Shown here one piece after another: positions 32,540 to 44,059 of a DNA stretch of 64,000 nucleotides (its first letter is position 1; each line of letters starts with the position of its first letter). Source of the DNA: Pohlia nutans (lineage: Eukaryota > Streptophyta > Bryopsida > Bryales > Mniaceae); contig CM040106.1 in assembly GCA_022496805.1 (NCBI GenBank), positions 5,208,001 to 5,272,000 on the forward strand. Reading direction: 5' to 3'. The notes under the pieces were generated by a model. That model ran no database searches and was not told where the DNA came from. It worked only from the letters and a program-made list of their open reading frames with translations. Position numbers and translations under genes: made by a program.

Positions 32540-34850
32540 TTCGAAGTGAAAAAACCGACTTACTTACAGTGCCTTTGGCTTTGTACAAACATCAAAGGAG
32601 GCTCCTCAGAATCGGAGTCAAAGAGGTGCATAGTAGACTCGAGTGGAGGTACTAGATTCCGCATGGGGCAAAGGATGGCCTCAAAGATCGCCGTGTCCGC
32701 CTCCAATATCACAATGTGGCGTTCATCCTTATAACACACACTTATAGAAGCCCCTAGATGAAATTAAATTGAATGAGAAAAACAAACCATGAGAAGTGAA
32801 AGAAATGAAGAACAAAGTCAATGCAAAGAAGATTAGGGAGAAACCTGTGGATGCGTGCCAACCGAAGACAATGTCCTGCCTGCAGGTGAGAGTGTGGATG
32901 ATGATGCTCAAGAATTCTTTGTGCTTCTCCCGAGCCCTTGTGCATGCGATTGTGCCATTTTTGAGGAGTTGGGTATCTTCATTCGTGAAGTTGTGAAGGA
33001 GGGAATCCTTTTCAAGCGAGAAACCCAACTTCAAAAACTTCGTGGCCTCGCACACGGTGAGATAGGTGCCAAGGGGCACAAACACCTTGATAAAGAAACG
33101 CTTTGTCTACAAAAAATAACCACATACTTAGTGACGAAGAGAGGAGATTGAAACTTGAATTGAAATAGATAAAGAAGAGCTAAAAACTTACAAAAATCTT
33201 GGAATCTTGACCGGAGGTACGTTGGAAGGTCATTGACACCCTACCAATCCTTTGCCACCCTCCATTTAGCCACCTTGCACCAATCCTGAAGCTCCTTGTA
33301 CACCTTGGGGTCATTGCCGTGTATGATCACAAGGATACCGTTGTCCTCGAGATGATCTACAGCAAATGTGAAGAATTCATCCATGTAAAACTCACCACAG
33401 CAATTCCACAGGGATGTTGAAGGGGGAGCTAGAGATGGCGGGCACTGGGAGGTACTCTGAAACATGTACAAGGATGAAGTTGATGCCAGTGTAGGACTTA
33501 GGCTCCCTTATATTGGAGCGAGAGCGGCCGCCTCCAAGCTAAAAAAAATAAAAAATTATTAACCAAGGAAGAGGAATGCTTGAAAGAATAAATAGAATTG
33601 AAGATTGTGAAGTGTGTGAACTCTTACCTTGACAAGGAACTCTTCAATCCGGAGAAAGACTGTGGTGGAGGGTCTTGGTCAAATTGAAATGCACCATGAT
33701 ATTCCCCATGTATACATTCTCAATTAGGGTGTAAATGGAGGTAGCCTCGGAGGAAGTGGCACTTGTGGCCATGCAATAACCTTCTTCTTCCGAATCAAGG
33801 TTGGGGCAGTGGTTGTGGTATGAGAAGGTGCAAGCACAACAAATACAAGAGGTACTCAAGGGCTATCAACAACGGTAGGGGCGGCAAAATCCTCTACAAA
33901 AACCTTCGTAGCAAAACAGGTGGAAATGGTAGTTTGAGAAGCATGAGTACGTGAAGGAATACCAACGATTTGTCTTTCTTTCCCTTGGGCTCCTTCTTGC
34001 CTTTGGGCTCCTTCTTGCCCTTGGTAGCCTTGTCCGCCTCCTCTTGCACCGAGGGCTCGTACACAACAATCTACGAAGGAGCCTCAACATTCAGAGAGGC
34101 ATGAAAAGCCTTCTCTGAAGGAGGAATGTAGCCCTTGGAGCAATCCAAATACCATCCTGCTTGCTTGAGGTGGGCATCAGGCCACACCTCATGGTCCTCT
34201 GTGTAAAAGTAGTCCAACGAGGAGTGATCCACCCACTGTTTGATATGCACCGGAAGAAAAGATGGAGAAAGAGCTTCTTTGGAAAGAAGTTTGTAAAAGA
34301 TGTATCTTGAACAAAGAAGAGGAGCAATAAGAAAAGTTCATAACATAGAAGAGAATGCAATCAAAGAAAAGAGTGTTACAAGCTTACCTATAGAGCAGAT
34401 GATGTATAATCTTTGACCATCTACAAAGTTGAGGAGATTTTGCCCTTCACAAATTTGTGAGCAGCCTTGTCATTGAAGTAAGACAAGAAGCCAGGCATGC
34501 TCCAAGAGGATATTGCGCTATCTATCCACGTATGCATCAAGTCGGAGCACACCTCTGTGTGCATTCCAATGGATAGGATGCCTGAGAGTGGCTTCCAAAG
34601 CCTCGACTTCCTTCTCAACCTTCTTCTCCGACTACAAAAATGAATAAGGAATTAGCAATCAAAAAGGGGACAATGAACACAATTAAAGAGAAATGAAATA
34701 ATGCTTACTTGAGCCCAAAAGAAGACTTTATGGAGCCATGGGTCTAAGGTCCTCTCCTTCAAAGGCAAAGAAGGAAATTTGTTCTTGGCGCGAAATATGA
34801 TGGTAGAATTCCACCATTGAAGCCACGGTCTGACAATATGAATATCCAAA
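32540..34850 (-). pseudogene. Degenerate multi-exon gene with methyltransferase-like segments
   Basis: Reading leftwards: RPWLQWWNSTIIFRAKNKFP and LDPWLHKVFFWAQ (34,830-34,710); GFLSYFNDKAAHKFVKG (about 34,480); QWVDHSSLDYFYTEDHEVWP then HLKQAGWYLDCSKGYIPP (34,240-34,110); a KGKKEPKGKKEPKGKKDK repeat (34,030-33,970); SYTGINFILVHVSEYLPVPA (about 33,500); FFTFAVDHLEDNGILVIIHG and WCKVAKWRVAKDW (33,380-33,245) ending at a TAG where Trp is likely; FVPLGTYLTVCEATKFLKLG and AREKHKEFLSII (33,085-32,890); DIVFGWHASTG, then across an intron GASISV, ERHIVILEADTAIFEAIL. The order hydrophobic strand, helix, DNGILVIIHG strand and finally an H-A-S-T-G loop followed by a strand ending in Glu fits a beta-type DNA amino-methyltransferase (DPPY before FxGxG), but no intact DPPY is seen. 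Frameshifts and stops show decay. Confidence 0.4.
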
Positions 34851-34854
34851 ACAT

Positions 34855-35310
34855 TAAATTAATACAATCCTAAAGGACAAGGCAAACTACCAGAAGCAAA
34901 AGAAAAACGGACCATTGTACTAAGAGAGAACACTAGTACTTGAAAAAATAGACAAAGAAAAACACCACTAAATGCTCATATCCACATGCCCATTCAATGA
35001 AGCAATGAAGAAACAAAAAGCTACTGAAATACAAAGTGACCAAAAACTACAAAACCGCAAAGAAAAGGGAAAAGGAAAAAAAAAAACAAGGTACCGAGAA
35101 GCCACAAAAGGACTACTTGACCAAAAAAAGACAAAGACAACTGCACCAAAATCCTCAAAGTCTCATATTCAATCTAATCTTAAGAGTGCATTAAAACCAT
35201 CATCAAACACTAGAAAGCATTTCACATTCAAATTGACAATTCTATCTACAAAACTACAAGGGCATAGCAATAATTTGAAAGTAAAAGCAAAAAAAAAGCC
35301 AAAAAAACTT
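34855..35310 (+). other. Lys-rich low-complexity stretch
   Basis: A-rich sequence with an open frame of Lys-rich composition (34972-35379). No motif; judged non-coding. Confidence 0.5.
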
Positions 35311-35319
35311 AAAATGCCT

Positions 35320-35815
35320 AACCCCACGGATCCGTGGGGTTGGCCTTCGTGTCCAGCAAAGCCAGAAATAAGGTACTAGACCGAAAATTTAGACAAAGGA
35401 AAACATTGACAATACTATGAAACACTGCCAAATATTGTATACAAAGTAGATTCAATGCGTAGGAAGCATCTAAAACCACCAAACACCATCAATCCAACAA
35501 GGCTTGGAGAGATCTATTTCTTTTGTATTTTGTCAAAGGACAAATGAAACAAGACAAATAAATTCAAGCTCATGTACTTCTAATTGAGTCTATGTACAAT
35601 AAAATACGTGAAAACACAACAAATAACCTAATCATTCAATTGAAACATAAAGCTCTAGAGTGAAATTGCTAAAAAAGAGGACCAAAAAACATTTAAAAAG
35701 AAGGCCAGAAAAGCATTGAAGTTAACCCCACGGATCCGTGGAGTTGGCCTCGGAGCCAAGCACTGCCAGAAACAAGGAACCAAACCGAAAATTTAGACAA
35801 AGAAAACATTACAAG
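35320..35815. repeat. Two copies of a BamHI-core palindrome with shared flank
   Basis: AACCCCACGGATCCGTGGGG (35320, perfect 22-bp palindrome) and the near-identical AACCCCACGGATCCGTGGAG (35724). Both are followed at about 45 bp by ACCGAAAATTTAGACAAAG. Spacing about 404 bp. Confidence 0.7.
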
Positions 35816-36001
35816 TTTTAAGAGCTTAAGCCCAATAAGTCTAATCCTATTGACGATCATGTATACATTACCAATTAGTGATAAATAAACTAGATTTTGA
35901 CATAAAATGATGAAGAATGGTGTAAAATTGTAAAAAGTGATTAAAAATAATGAAAAAGGAACAAATCAAGAGAACGAGCGAGTTTTGTTTTGTAAAAAAT
36001 T

Positions 36002-36435
36002 CCATCATGCCTAACCTCACAAATCCGTAGCGTTGGCTACTGTGGATTTTGTGTTGCTAAATCTCCATGGTGGCTAACCCCACGGATCCATGGGGTTAGC
36101 CACTGTGGGTTTTTTGTTACGAAAAACTCCATGGTGGTTAACCCCACGGATCCGTGGGGTTGGCCACCATGGTTTTTGTTTCTTTGGATTTGCGACTGCA
36201 GTTTTAGGAATTTTAGTGCGTGTAATATACCATTGGAAAGGTCTTGAAATTACCTTTCCAATGGTATTTTACGCACCCCTAAATGATTAAAATTAGAATT
36301 GGAAATAAAAAACAAAATATCTATAGTCGATAAGCAATTGCAGATCAAGGTGGTGTAGAGAACCACTTAAAGTTTTATGTTGCAAAAAACTCCATAGTGG
36401 CTAACCCCACCAATTCGTGGAGTTTGCCACTGTGG
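36002..36435. repeat. Four 44-bp palindromic units
   Basis: Units at 36002-36045, 36065-36108, 36129-36172 and 36392-36435. Each begins CCAT, has AACCCCACGGATCC near its centre in the best copies and ends near GCCACNRTGG. The 36129 unit is a palindrome with only two mismatched pairs in 22. The first three form a 63-64 bp tandem array. Confidence 0.85.
36216..36275. repeat. Hairpin-forming inverted repeat
   Basis: Perfect 15-bp arms TACCATTGGAAAGGT and ACCTTTCCAATGGTA around a 9-base loop, with outer GTGCGT/ACGCAC extending the stem. A degraded copy lies at about 36,485-36,540 in the second ~330-bp repeat unit. Confidence 0.8.
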
Positions 36436-36630
36436 ATTTTATTTTTTTGGACTAGTGACTGCAATTTTAGGAATTTGAGGTCGTGTATTATATCGTTGGA
36501 AAGGTCTTGAAAATACCTATTTGACACTATATTACACGCCTCTAATTGATTTAAATTGGAATTGTAAATAAAAAAAGAAAAATCTAACAAATGAACCCTA
36601 GGCAATATTGACCATGTTTTTTACTAGTGC

Positions 36631-37880
36631 ATGGAGGAATTGAAACTCTGTAGCGCCCAACGACGTGGTGAACGCATTGGTGATCCTGTTGTGCTGCAAA
36701 AGGACTTGATGGACATGCCCGGAGGCGAAGAGTTCTACACTCGCAATCCACACCTCGAGGGCGCCGAGGTGTTTGGATCGCAAAAGCGTAGGCCCAATAC
36801 CCCCATTGGAGCGGATGATGCGACACACCACCCCAATAACGTCAACTTCTTGCGCCCCCATCCTAGTAAGAGACTCTCTAGATCTAATTCTGTAATTCTA
36901 CCTACAATTGTTGAAGAGTCTTCTCCAGACGAGCAAGAAGTTCAAGCGCCTCCACAGTCCACGCTTAGTTTCTGTCAAGTCATCGCCGTTCAAGAAACCA
37001 AGGTTGACGTGTTAATAGGCATTTGGCTCGTGTCCTTTACAATTTTGGAAAATCTTCTTGGACTATGTATACCGGTACAAAAATGAAATGCACTGCAAAG
37101 CTCGTCACTAACAATTGGAGTGTTGCTTGCCTGTCCTACTCTGGGGTTTAGGATTTTTACACAATGCAAAACCAGAAACCTAAAAAGTTTTTCTTCTGTC
37201 CAGGCGACATTGAGCGTTGTGTGAAGGGCTTCCGTCGCAAGAATGTCATCCCATTTTCAGACACCCAAGGCAAGTTCCCAATTCCTCCCGTGTGGCATGT
37301 CATGCTTCGTACTAAATTCGTTTGCTTGGATGTCGTGGCCCTTGAGAATGCAGGATTCCAACTCCCTTCTAAAGAGCGTGTTACTCCGACTCGATTCTTC
37401 AAGAACTATGCTCCCTCACTCGACTTGTCAAGGGTTTGAATTCCCAACAACCCTGACTACATTCCTTCCACAAGGAAATCCAAAGCTACTCGATGCTCTA
37501 GCACTAGGTCTTCGACAAAAGGCAAGAAGAATGTTGATTCTGCTCGAGCCATGCACATAACCATTTTGAAGTTGACCATGATCTCCCACCCGAGATTTAA
37601 CTGTGTTATCTTGTTGCAGTCCAAACCCCCTCCTACGAATGTTGTTTACGAAGTGACGGTGAGCTCTCACCCAGAGTGTACTTGAGCGGCCCTCAAAGAT
37701 ATGATTATCAAGTTTGGAAGCAGATGCAATTCCTATCTGAATTGTAAGCACCTCTACTACATATTTGCCAAGGGTTCTAATTTACATCCTGAAGTCAACA
37801 TGTTCATACACGCCCCAATCTTTAGTTTCAGCAAGGTCAAGCTCATCCTTTAAGGTGGCTTCTTGTTACATTCTACCACC
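36631..37880 (+). pseudogene. Unrecognised multi-exon gene remnant
   Basis: The frame 36631-36985 reads GEEFYTRNPHLEGAEVFGSQ then KRRPNTPIGADDATHH and an acidic EESSPDEQEV segment. The frame 37164-37439 reads KKFFFCPGDIERCVKGFRRK then NVIPFSDTQGKFPIPPVWHV and RVTPTRFFKNYAPSLDLS. After a frame change NPDYIPSTRKSKATRCSSTR and KGKKN follow. Composition and phasing look protein-coding, but I do not recognise the family. It may be related to the degenerate gene on the opposite strand at 32.5-34.9 kb, whose lineage often carries such N-terminal segments; that link is inference only. Confidence 0.3.
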
Positions 37881-38230
37881 TAGACTTGTACCCGGCTTAG
37901 GAATATTTTGTCTCTAATGGAGGTTGTGTTTATTGACCGCATCTGTAATTGCTCTATCACTCAAGGAAATACAAATATGTACTTACCCACTCTACAGAAA
38001 GTACAAACCATATTCAATGATCTTTACTCTTGTCCAATCATTGTAGTACAATAATTCTTGCATGTCTTTCACACCGTTCAACTCTAGACTTCTCACTTTT
38101 TAACTACGCCTCCAACGTGCCCAGCTCCTTGAAGCTCTTGCTCTATGTTCTTCATTTGGTTTAGGCGGTATTATTGGATTGGGTCAAAGTAAATCTACAT
38201 AGCTAATGGTTTGGTCCTTCATTTGTTCTT

Positions 38231-38656
38231 TTAACAGCAAAGGATGTGGTGATAATCCTCGCATGCTCTCAAAAATGACAACGGCTTCAAAGAATCCACT
38301 GCCTCATTGACCTCCTCTTCTTCGTCAACCATGTTGTCTTCATCCTCCACCTCTTCTCTTTCCTCCACCGCATCTTCTTCTTTTTCCACCACATCTTTTT
38401 CTCTTTCCACCACATCTTCTTTTCTTTCCACCACATCTTCCCTCTTAAATTTTTTCGTATATCGTTTCCGCTCCTCCTCCTCCACCCTCCACTTCCAAGC
38501 TTGCGTGGACTCTGAGAAGGGTGTCATCACATACTCATAACGATATCGTTTTGCGACAGTTTTTTCATTCGTTTCACGTTCTGATGATAGATTAAATGGA
38601 ATGTAGGGATCTTCTAAACCTATTATCTCCTCATTTTGTCCTAAGCCGTCAAACAT
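38231..38656 (-). CDS. Acidic/basic repeat ORF, hypothetical
   Basis: A 141-codon frame starting MFDGLGQNEEIIGLEDPYIP, with a Trp pair at AWKWRVEEEE and tandem 7-8 residue repeats (EDVVERK, EDVVERE, KDVVEKE, EDAVEER), then a run of Glu/Asp and a Cys-containing end. Predicted coiled-coil-like charged segment. The repeats are encoded by a CTCTTTCCACCACATCTTCT-type minisatellite on the plus strand, so the frame could be an accident of the repeat. No family recognised. Confidence 0.3.
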   Translation of the reverse strand: MFDGLGQNEEIIGLEDPYIPFNLSSERETNEKTVAKRYRYEYVMTPFSESTQAWKWRVEEEERKRYTKKFKREDVVERKEDVVEREKDVVEKEEDAVEEREEVEDEDNMVDEEEEVNEAVDSLKPLSFLRACEDYHHILCC

Positions 38657-38659
38657 GTA

Positions 38660-40032
38660 TCTCTCCTCTTCTATCGTACACTACTCGCCTACATTCTTGT
38701 TGTGTTCCCGAGTAGGGCACCCGCAAAAATTTATTAAACCATGTGAGAAAGAATGTAGGGTATTTTTTATTCATTTGTAAGAAAATATATACAATTCTTT
38801 GATATTATGAAGGGCCTCTTCAATTACAAAGTTGTATGTATAAAAAAATAACGGTACTATATAATGCATCAATTTATCAAAATATTTTAATTTAAAATAG
38901 GGTTTGGAATAGTAGATAGAGAAAACATATTGAGGCTAAGGTATACATTGCATTTTATGGTGATCAATGGATGAAAAACTATTCATTCTCATTTGTTTGC
39001 TTCAAGTTTGTTTGATTTGGACATTGTTTGATGTCTGTTTTGGAACAACATGATGTCCTAATGATACTTCAAGTTTTTATGTTTTGGAACATTGTTTGAT
39101 GTCTTCAATTTAGACATGGTTTATTGAATTTTCACTACAAACATTCAAGAGTCCTATAGTTCGACATTCATAGGATCGAGTATAAAAATTATAAGGAACA
39201 TAGGGTACTAGAAACTAATATACTTGGACTTTATAAATACATATAGGGTCACCTAAAATGACAAAATTTAGAATTATTTGTATTGATAGGGTGTGAAGAA
39301 TTCCAATTTATTAAATAAATAGCCCTATGATAAATACCCTTCTGTCGCGGATTGGATATTAAATACATGTATGAGTGTCCTACCTAGGGTTGTGTATGAG
39401 TTTAGGGACGTCGTTAATTATATATTGAGTCTCGACAACTACGTCCATCACAATGAATTATTGCTATAGTCCAAGTTGTAGGAATTGAAACAACAAGTAG
39501 CTAGAACAAAGACAAAATTGATGAGATAAGAATGCCACAAGTACGTGCTTTGTGCCTTATGCCTTGTCGTTATGTTCACTTAGTCATCAATGGCATCAAT
39601 CTTGTTCACTCATTGAAACTTTTCTTAACCCCTTCATTTGCTTTGGTTTTATACAAAACCTCTAATTCTCAATTATCTATGTCTGTGTTTATTTTAAGTA
39701 ATTAAAAGCAATTAAAAGTGTACCAAAAAAAAAGTGATTGTTTTTCGTGGCCCTCATTTCCACGGTAATGGGTCAAAAAAATATACTTTTACGAGCAAGA
39801 ATCTCGAATATTCTTTGGAATATTTGAATCTTTCACAAATAAGTTATAAAAATAGTAAAAATATTACTATTTTTAATTGATGCATGCTCAATGCTCTCCA
39901 AATTTGCGCTCTCCGCTCTACGCTCACATAGAATTGTTGTTCTATGTACACTTAGGAGTGTGGGCATTTATTTACATCAATTATGAAGCTTCTTTTTAAA
40001 ATTGTAAAGCTTCATTACAATCTTCAATATTA
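38660..40032. other. Intergenic, nothing recognised
   Basis: AT-rich sequence with short frames only. Confidence 0.5.
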
Positions 40033-40195
40033 CACTAGTAGAAATCTTGTCTTATGTGACAAGTCTTTAATGACTCAATGTCGGGAATGACATGTCCATA
40101 ATGACACAAAGTGGGACTTTGTGTCATTACGGACATGTCATTCCCGACATTGAGTCATTAAAGACTTGTCACATAAGACAAAATTTCTACTAGTG
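40033..40195. mobile_element. 163-bp foldback MITE / perfect-stem hairpin
   Basis: Two 80-bp arms separated by GGG. They differ at only two positions. Termini CACTAGTAGAAA and TTTCTACTAGTG. The motif ATTA flanks both sides (40029-40032, 40196-40199), giving either a 4-bp ATTA duplication or a 3-bp TTA duplication with one extra A at the right. The termini resemble CACTA ends (compare CACTACTAGAAAA at 45103). Transcription of either strand would give a long hairpin. Confidence 0.85.
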
Positions 40196-43100
40196 ATTAG
40201 GATCAACATCTCCTATAGCTTGGCTAGATTTTTACCAATCTAATAGTTTTTTTTTAGAACTAGATAGAACGATGACACTTGCCACTATATGAGGGAAATT
40301 AATAGGCGTAAAGCAAGTAAAACAGACTTAAAGAACATGTTCGGAAACTTCAATAGGATTACAAAGTCTAGGGCTCAACCCTTAAGCGTCCAAAGCCCAT
40401 TTATCCGGTGAAACCTCAACAATTTATCACATTTTTAAATGTATGAATTTCTTTTTGGTATTTTTCTCATACAATATATTCTCACACCTATTTACATTTA
40501 TTGTCTCATACTTATGTAAAGGACAATACATTTTATAATATTTTTCAAACTTGTTCCCTTGTGATAGCCATAGTCACTATATAAATGTTACAAATAGTAT
40601 GAATCTTTCTTAAAAAATGTACATAATATAGATGGAATCCAACATGAACGGTGCATGCTTTAGGACATTACATTAAAAGAAATTCCATTGAAATTTTTTT
40701 TTTGCAGCATATTTTAGAATTTTAAAGCTGTGAGCTTTAAAGTGCTATAGAAACTACAATTTGAGCACTTTTGAAGCCATAAATTGGATGAGAACATACA
40801 TGACAACTCCCATTAAAATTACAAACTAGGTGAAAATTTTACAATCCCTATGCATTTCAAATTACAGACTAGGTGAAAATCAATATACTCATCTTCGTCA
40901 CTCTCTGATAAATTATTCATTTACCTCGTATTGTCGCTCGTAATTTCCTCCATTGCTTTCTTTGTTTACAATGTTACTTAGAAAAATACATAGTTAGGAC
41001 ATGATAACAGTAATTGCCATGAAATAGTGAAATACATGTATACAACATAAATGAATAGTAAACTATTATTTATGTACTTTCTATATGATTTATTTTATTA
41101 ACAGTCATGAGAGTAGAGAAGAAAATAATATGACCGTCATCCTAACTTGCCTACTACCCTACTTAGTGGTCAGTTTTAAGATCAATTAATTATTTTTTGT
41201 ACCAAAGTGCCACATGTCATCTTGTGATTGAATTATGGTGATGTCGACCTCTCAAAATATGATGTGGAAATTAGATTTTGACACAATATTGTCTGAATTT
41301 GACCCTCACATACAGTATTTTAACCCCAACTCCTACAAGTATAAAAAGACCAGATTTGGCCTTGAATCCAACTCGTTGGGCCACACTATTTTGGTGCCAC
41401 TTTGACACCAAAGGTCGCATACGAGTCATTACAATTTCATTTTATCCACACTAGGTTGGTCTAGAGGCTCGAACCAAATAATCTTCAATCATTGCATTTC
41501 AATGCACCATTTGGGCACCATGTTCACATGCCCTGCAGTTCCTGCTCTGTGTTCTTTATGTGTTTTTGAATAGATCCTATATACACTTCCTTTTATTCAA
41601 CTTTTATCATTCTTTTCATTAACACATGCAATTTTTTTCAAGAGCCTTAGCAATATGAATTGTAGTCTCGCCTGAATTAAAAAAATTTGCATTATGATCT
41701 GTAGAATTCGTCATTTTAAAACTATGAATACCTAGTCTTTTGATGCTTAAAAGCATTCTCTAAAAACAGTAGAGTCAATCTCAAGGAAGTCACTGTCGAG
41801 AATTTAGATAACTATGAGAGAACATATATGAGTTTATAGAAGTAATACAAGGTGTCTTTTTTTTCATTTGAGATAACAGTTATGAATTTATAGAAGATAG
41901 ATAGATAGATAGAAACTCCGACCCTTCTACAAGGCCGGCGTGAATGAAGTGTCCGTTCGTAATGCCAATGATCCGATGCCCACCGGACAAGGGGAAATTG
42001 AGACAATACTACTCTCTCCTTTCGAGGATGGACACTATAGTGACACACTAAGCTACTACCTAGCTAGCCACTAGTGCCTTGAAGATACCGGACATAATAT
42101 AGAGTGTTGTAAATCCAAATGAAGAATGTTCTGTGAATATTTTCGGAAAATAATTTAAATATACTATAAATAATACAATATTCCAATTATTACAGAGCCC
42201 TCCTTTTAATATTCTTTGTACAATCACATCTACCCAAAATCTACACTAACTGACTTCCCTGAGGAGTCAATAAATGTAGGATAACACTAAACTAAACAAC
42301 ATTACATGTAAATAACATCAAAAGTCTAGATTAATACGTACCAATGCTACATCCTCCAAGAACACACTCCCGTAAATATATTTCAACCATTCATTTCATA
42401 AGCTCCAAATTCGTCACTGCAACAAAAGCCTCCACTGAAGACCCGATGTGCCCATATTCCACCACTAAAAAAAAGTTGTCATAGAAAACTCTAGTACTCT
42501 ATCGCCACACTTTTTTATTTTTTATAAAGCACTCCACTACTCCATTGCCACAAAAATTTCATTCGATCAGCTCCAATGTTTGTGTAAAGAAATACTAACA
42601 ATTTAGCATGCGCTTTTATGTGCTAGAGTGGAAATGCGTGTGGGGGCATATATAGAGGCTTAAGGTGGTAACTTCCTTATCAACGAGCGCCTTCAACCAA
42701 CACTACAGGTAGGGGCATTTTCCACAATTGATGTTGCAATGATGTGTGTTTTGGCACAAGTCACATGTGGAAATGGGTTCTTTGTTGTTGGCTTTAATAT
42801 CTCTACATGTCGTTATGGATTTGTTTTTTTTGGGTTTCACCCTTTAGCGCCCAGGGTGGTTCAACAGGAACCACAGTTTTCTGGGTGACATTTCTTTGAA
42901 ACTATATCGATTTAGATTAAAGATACTCTTAATAGTATCCAACCGTATGAATCTAGGCATAGCTTAACGAAACAAGTGTGGCCACTTCTTCTTTGATTGT
43001 TTTCATTTCTCCCTCAAAGCAAGGTCCCATGATGAGCAAGCCTTGTGTAAGCTCTTCACATCTATTGTTTTCAATATGATGAGATCGTTCAATTTCTAGT

Positions 43101-43270
43101 GAAGGTCACTACTTCTCCATTTTTTATTGTTTCTTCATTTCTCATGTGTTTCTTGTTCATCTCTTGTTCTCTCTCTGTTTGATACATGATCATCTCCATT
43201 GTCACGTAGGTAGGTGCTTCTAGACAATACTTCTTTGATGGTAAGCTTCTAGAAAAACTGGGGATTGATT
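40196..43270. other. Intergenic, nothing recognised
   Basis: AT-rich sequence. A short (GATA)n microsatellite lies at about 41,884-41,912. Frames at 41812-42048 and 43089-43370 have no motif. Confidence 0.5.
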
Positions 43271-43272
43271 TC

Positions 43273-43400
43273 TTGATTGCAAAGTATCCAGATGGACTTA
43301 GGGTCTTCAGTGTTTCTGACCCTCCATTTTCGATTCCACATTGGAATGAGTACTTTGATAACTTCCTCAAAGTAACTATGGAATCAAGGTTGTCATTTCG
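43273..43400 (+). other. Short unassigned open frame
   Basis: Reads IAKYPDGLRVFSVSDPPFSI and PHWNEYFDNFLK before running into the CpG-rich tract. It has exon-like amino-acid composition but no recognised family. Confidence 0.2.
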
Positions 43401-43680
43401 GACATCATTGGACCAAATCGCGTCCGATTTGACGTCCGGACGTCCGGACGTCGCGTCCGCTGGGTAAACTGTGATTTACTTTATCCGCTGCCGTTTTTAC
43501 CCTACGGACGGCTTAGCGGACGACTTAGCGGACAGCGTAGCAGACGGCCTGGCGCTCGTCCGTCCGAACGGCTGGACGGACGGAGTTTGTGGGCGGACGG
43601 CCTAGCGGACGGCGGGACGGACGTCCAGGCAGGCAGACGGCACGCGGACAACTAGAGGACGGCCAAGCCGGTTTAGAAGT
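43400..43680. repeat. CpG-rich CGGACG repeat tract
   Basis: Dense short repeats of CGGACG, CGTCCG and GGCTTAGCGGACG on both strands within AT-rich surroundings. No coding signal. Confidence 0.75.
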
Positions 43681-44059
43681 TCAAAAGGACTAAACCCTGA
43701 ACAGTTCAGGCCGTTTTAGGGTGATTGTAATGGTGGAATATACAAATTAAAATCTCCCTAAGTCACTGGGGCCCTCTTTGTATTAAAAATATAACGACCT
43801 TGTTTAACGGGATAAAGCCCCACTCGTTCCAACAACATAAAACATAAAAATAGTTGTTTATATTATATTTCGCAAGTAAACAAACATTCATAAAAGGAAA
43901 TGTCAGCAGAATATTGCCATCTATTCATGTACATCATACATATCACTACACAAATATATACTTATAAAATCTATCTCCTGTCCAAACAACTACAATTACT
44001 GAATACTAGAATATGTTATAAAAAAAACTCTACAAACATACATAAATGCTATTGAGTTT

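Noticed and set aside
34972..35379. 135-codon Lys-rich plus-strand frame
   Set aside because: A-rich low complexity without conserved blocks; overlaps the start of the palindromic repeat block.
36002..36435. CRISPR-like array
   Set aside because: Units are palindromes with irregular spacing and similar spacers in a plant nuclear context; no cas genes.
36584..36861. Minus-strand frames opposite the 36.6-37.0 kb remnant
   Set aside because: Shadow frames; the plus strand has the protein-like composition.
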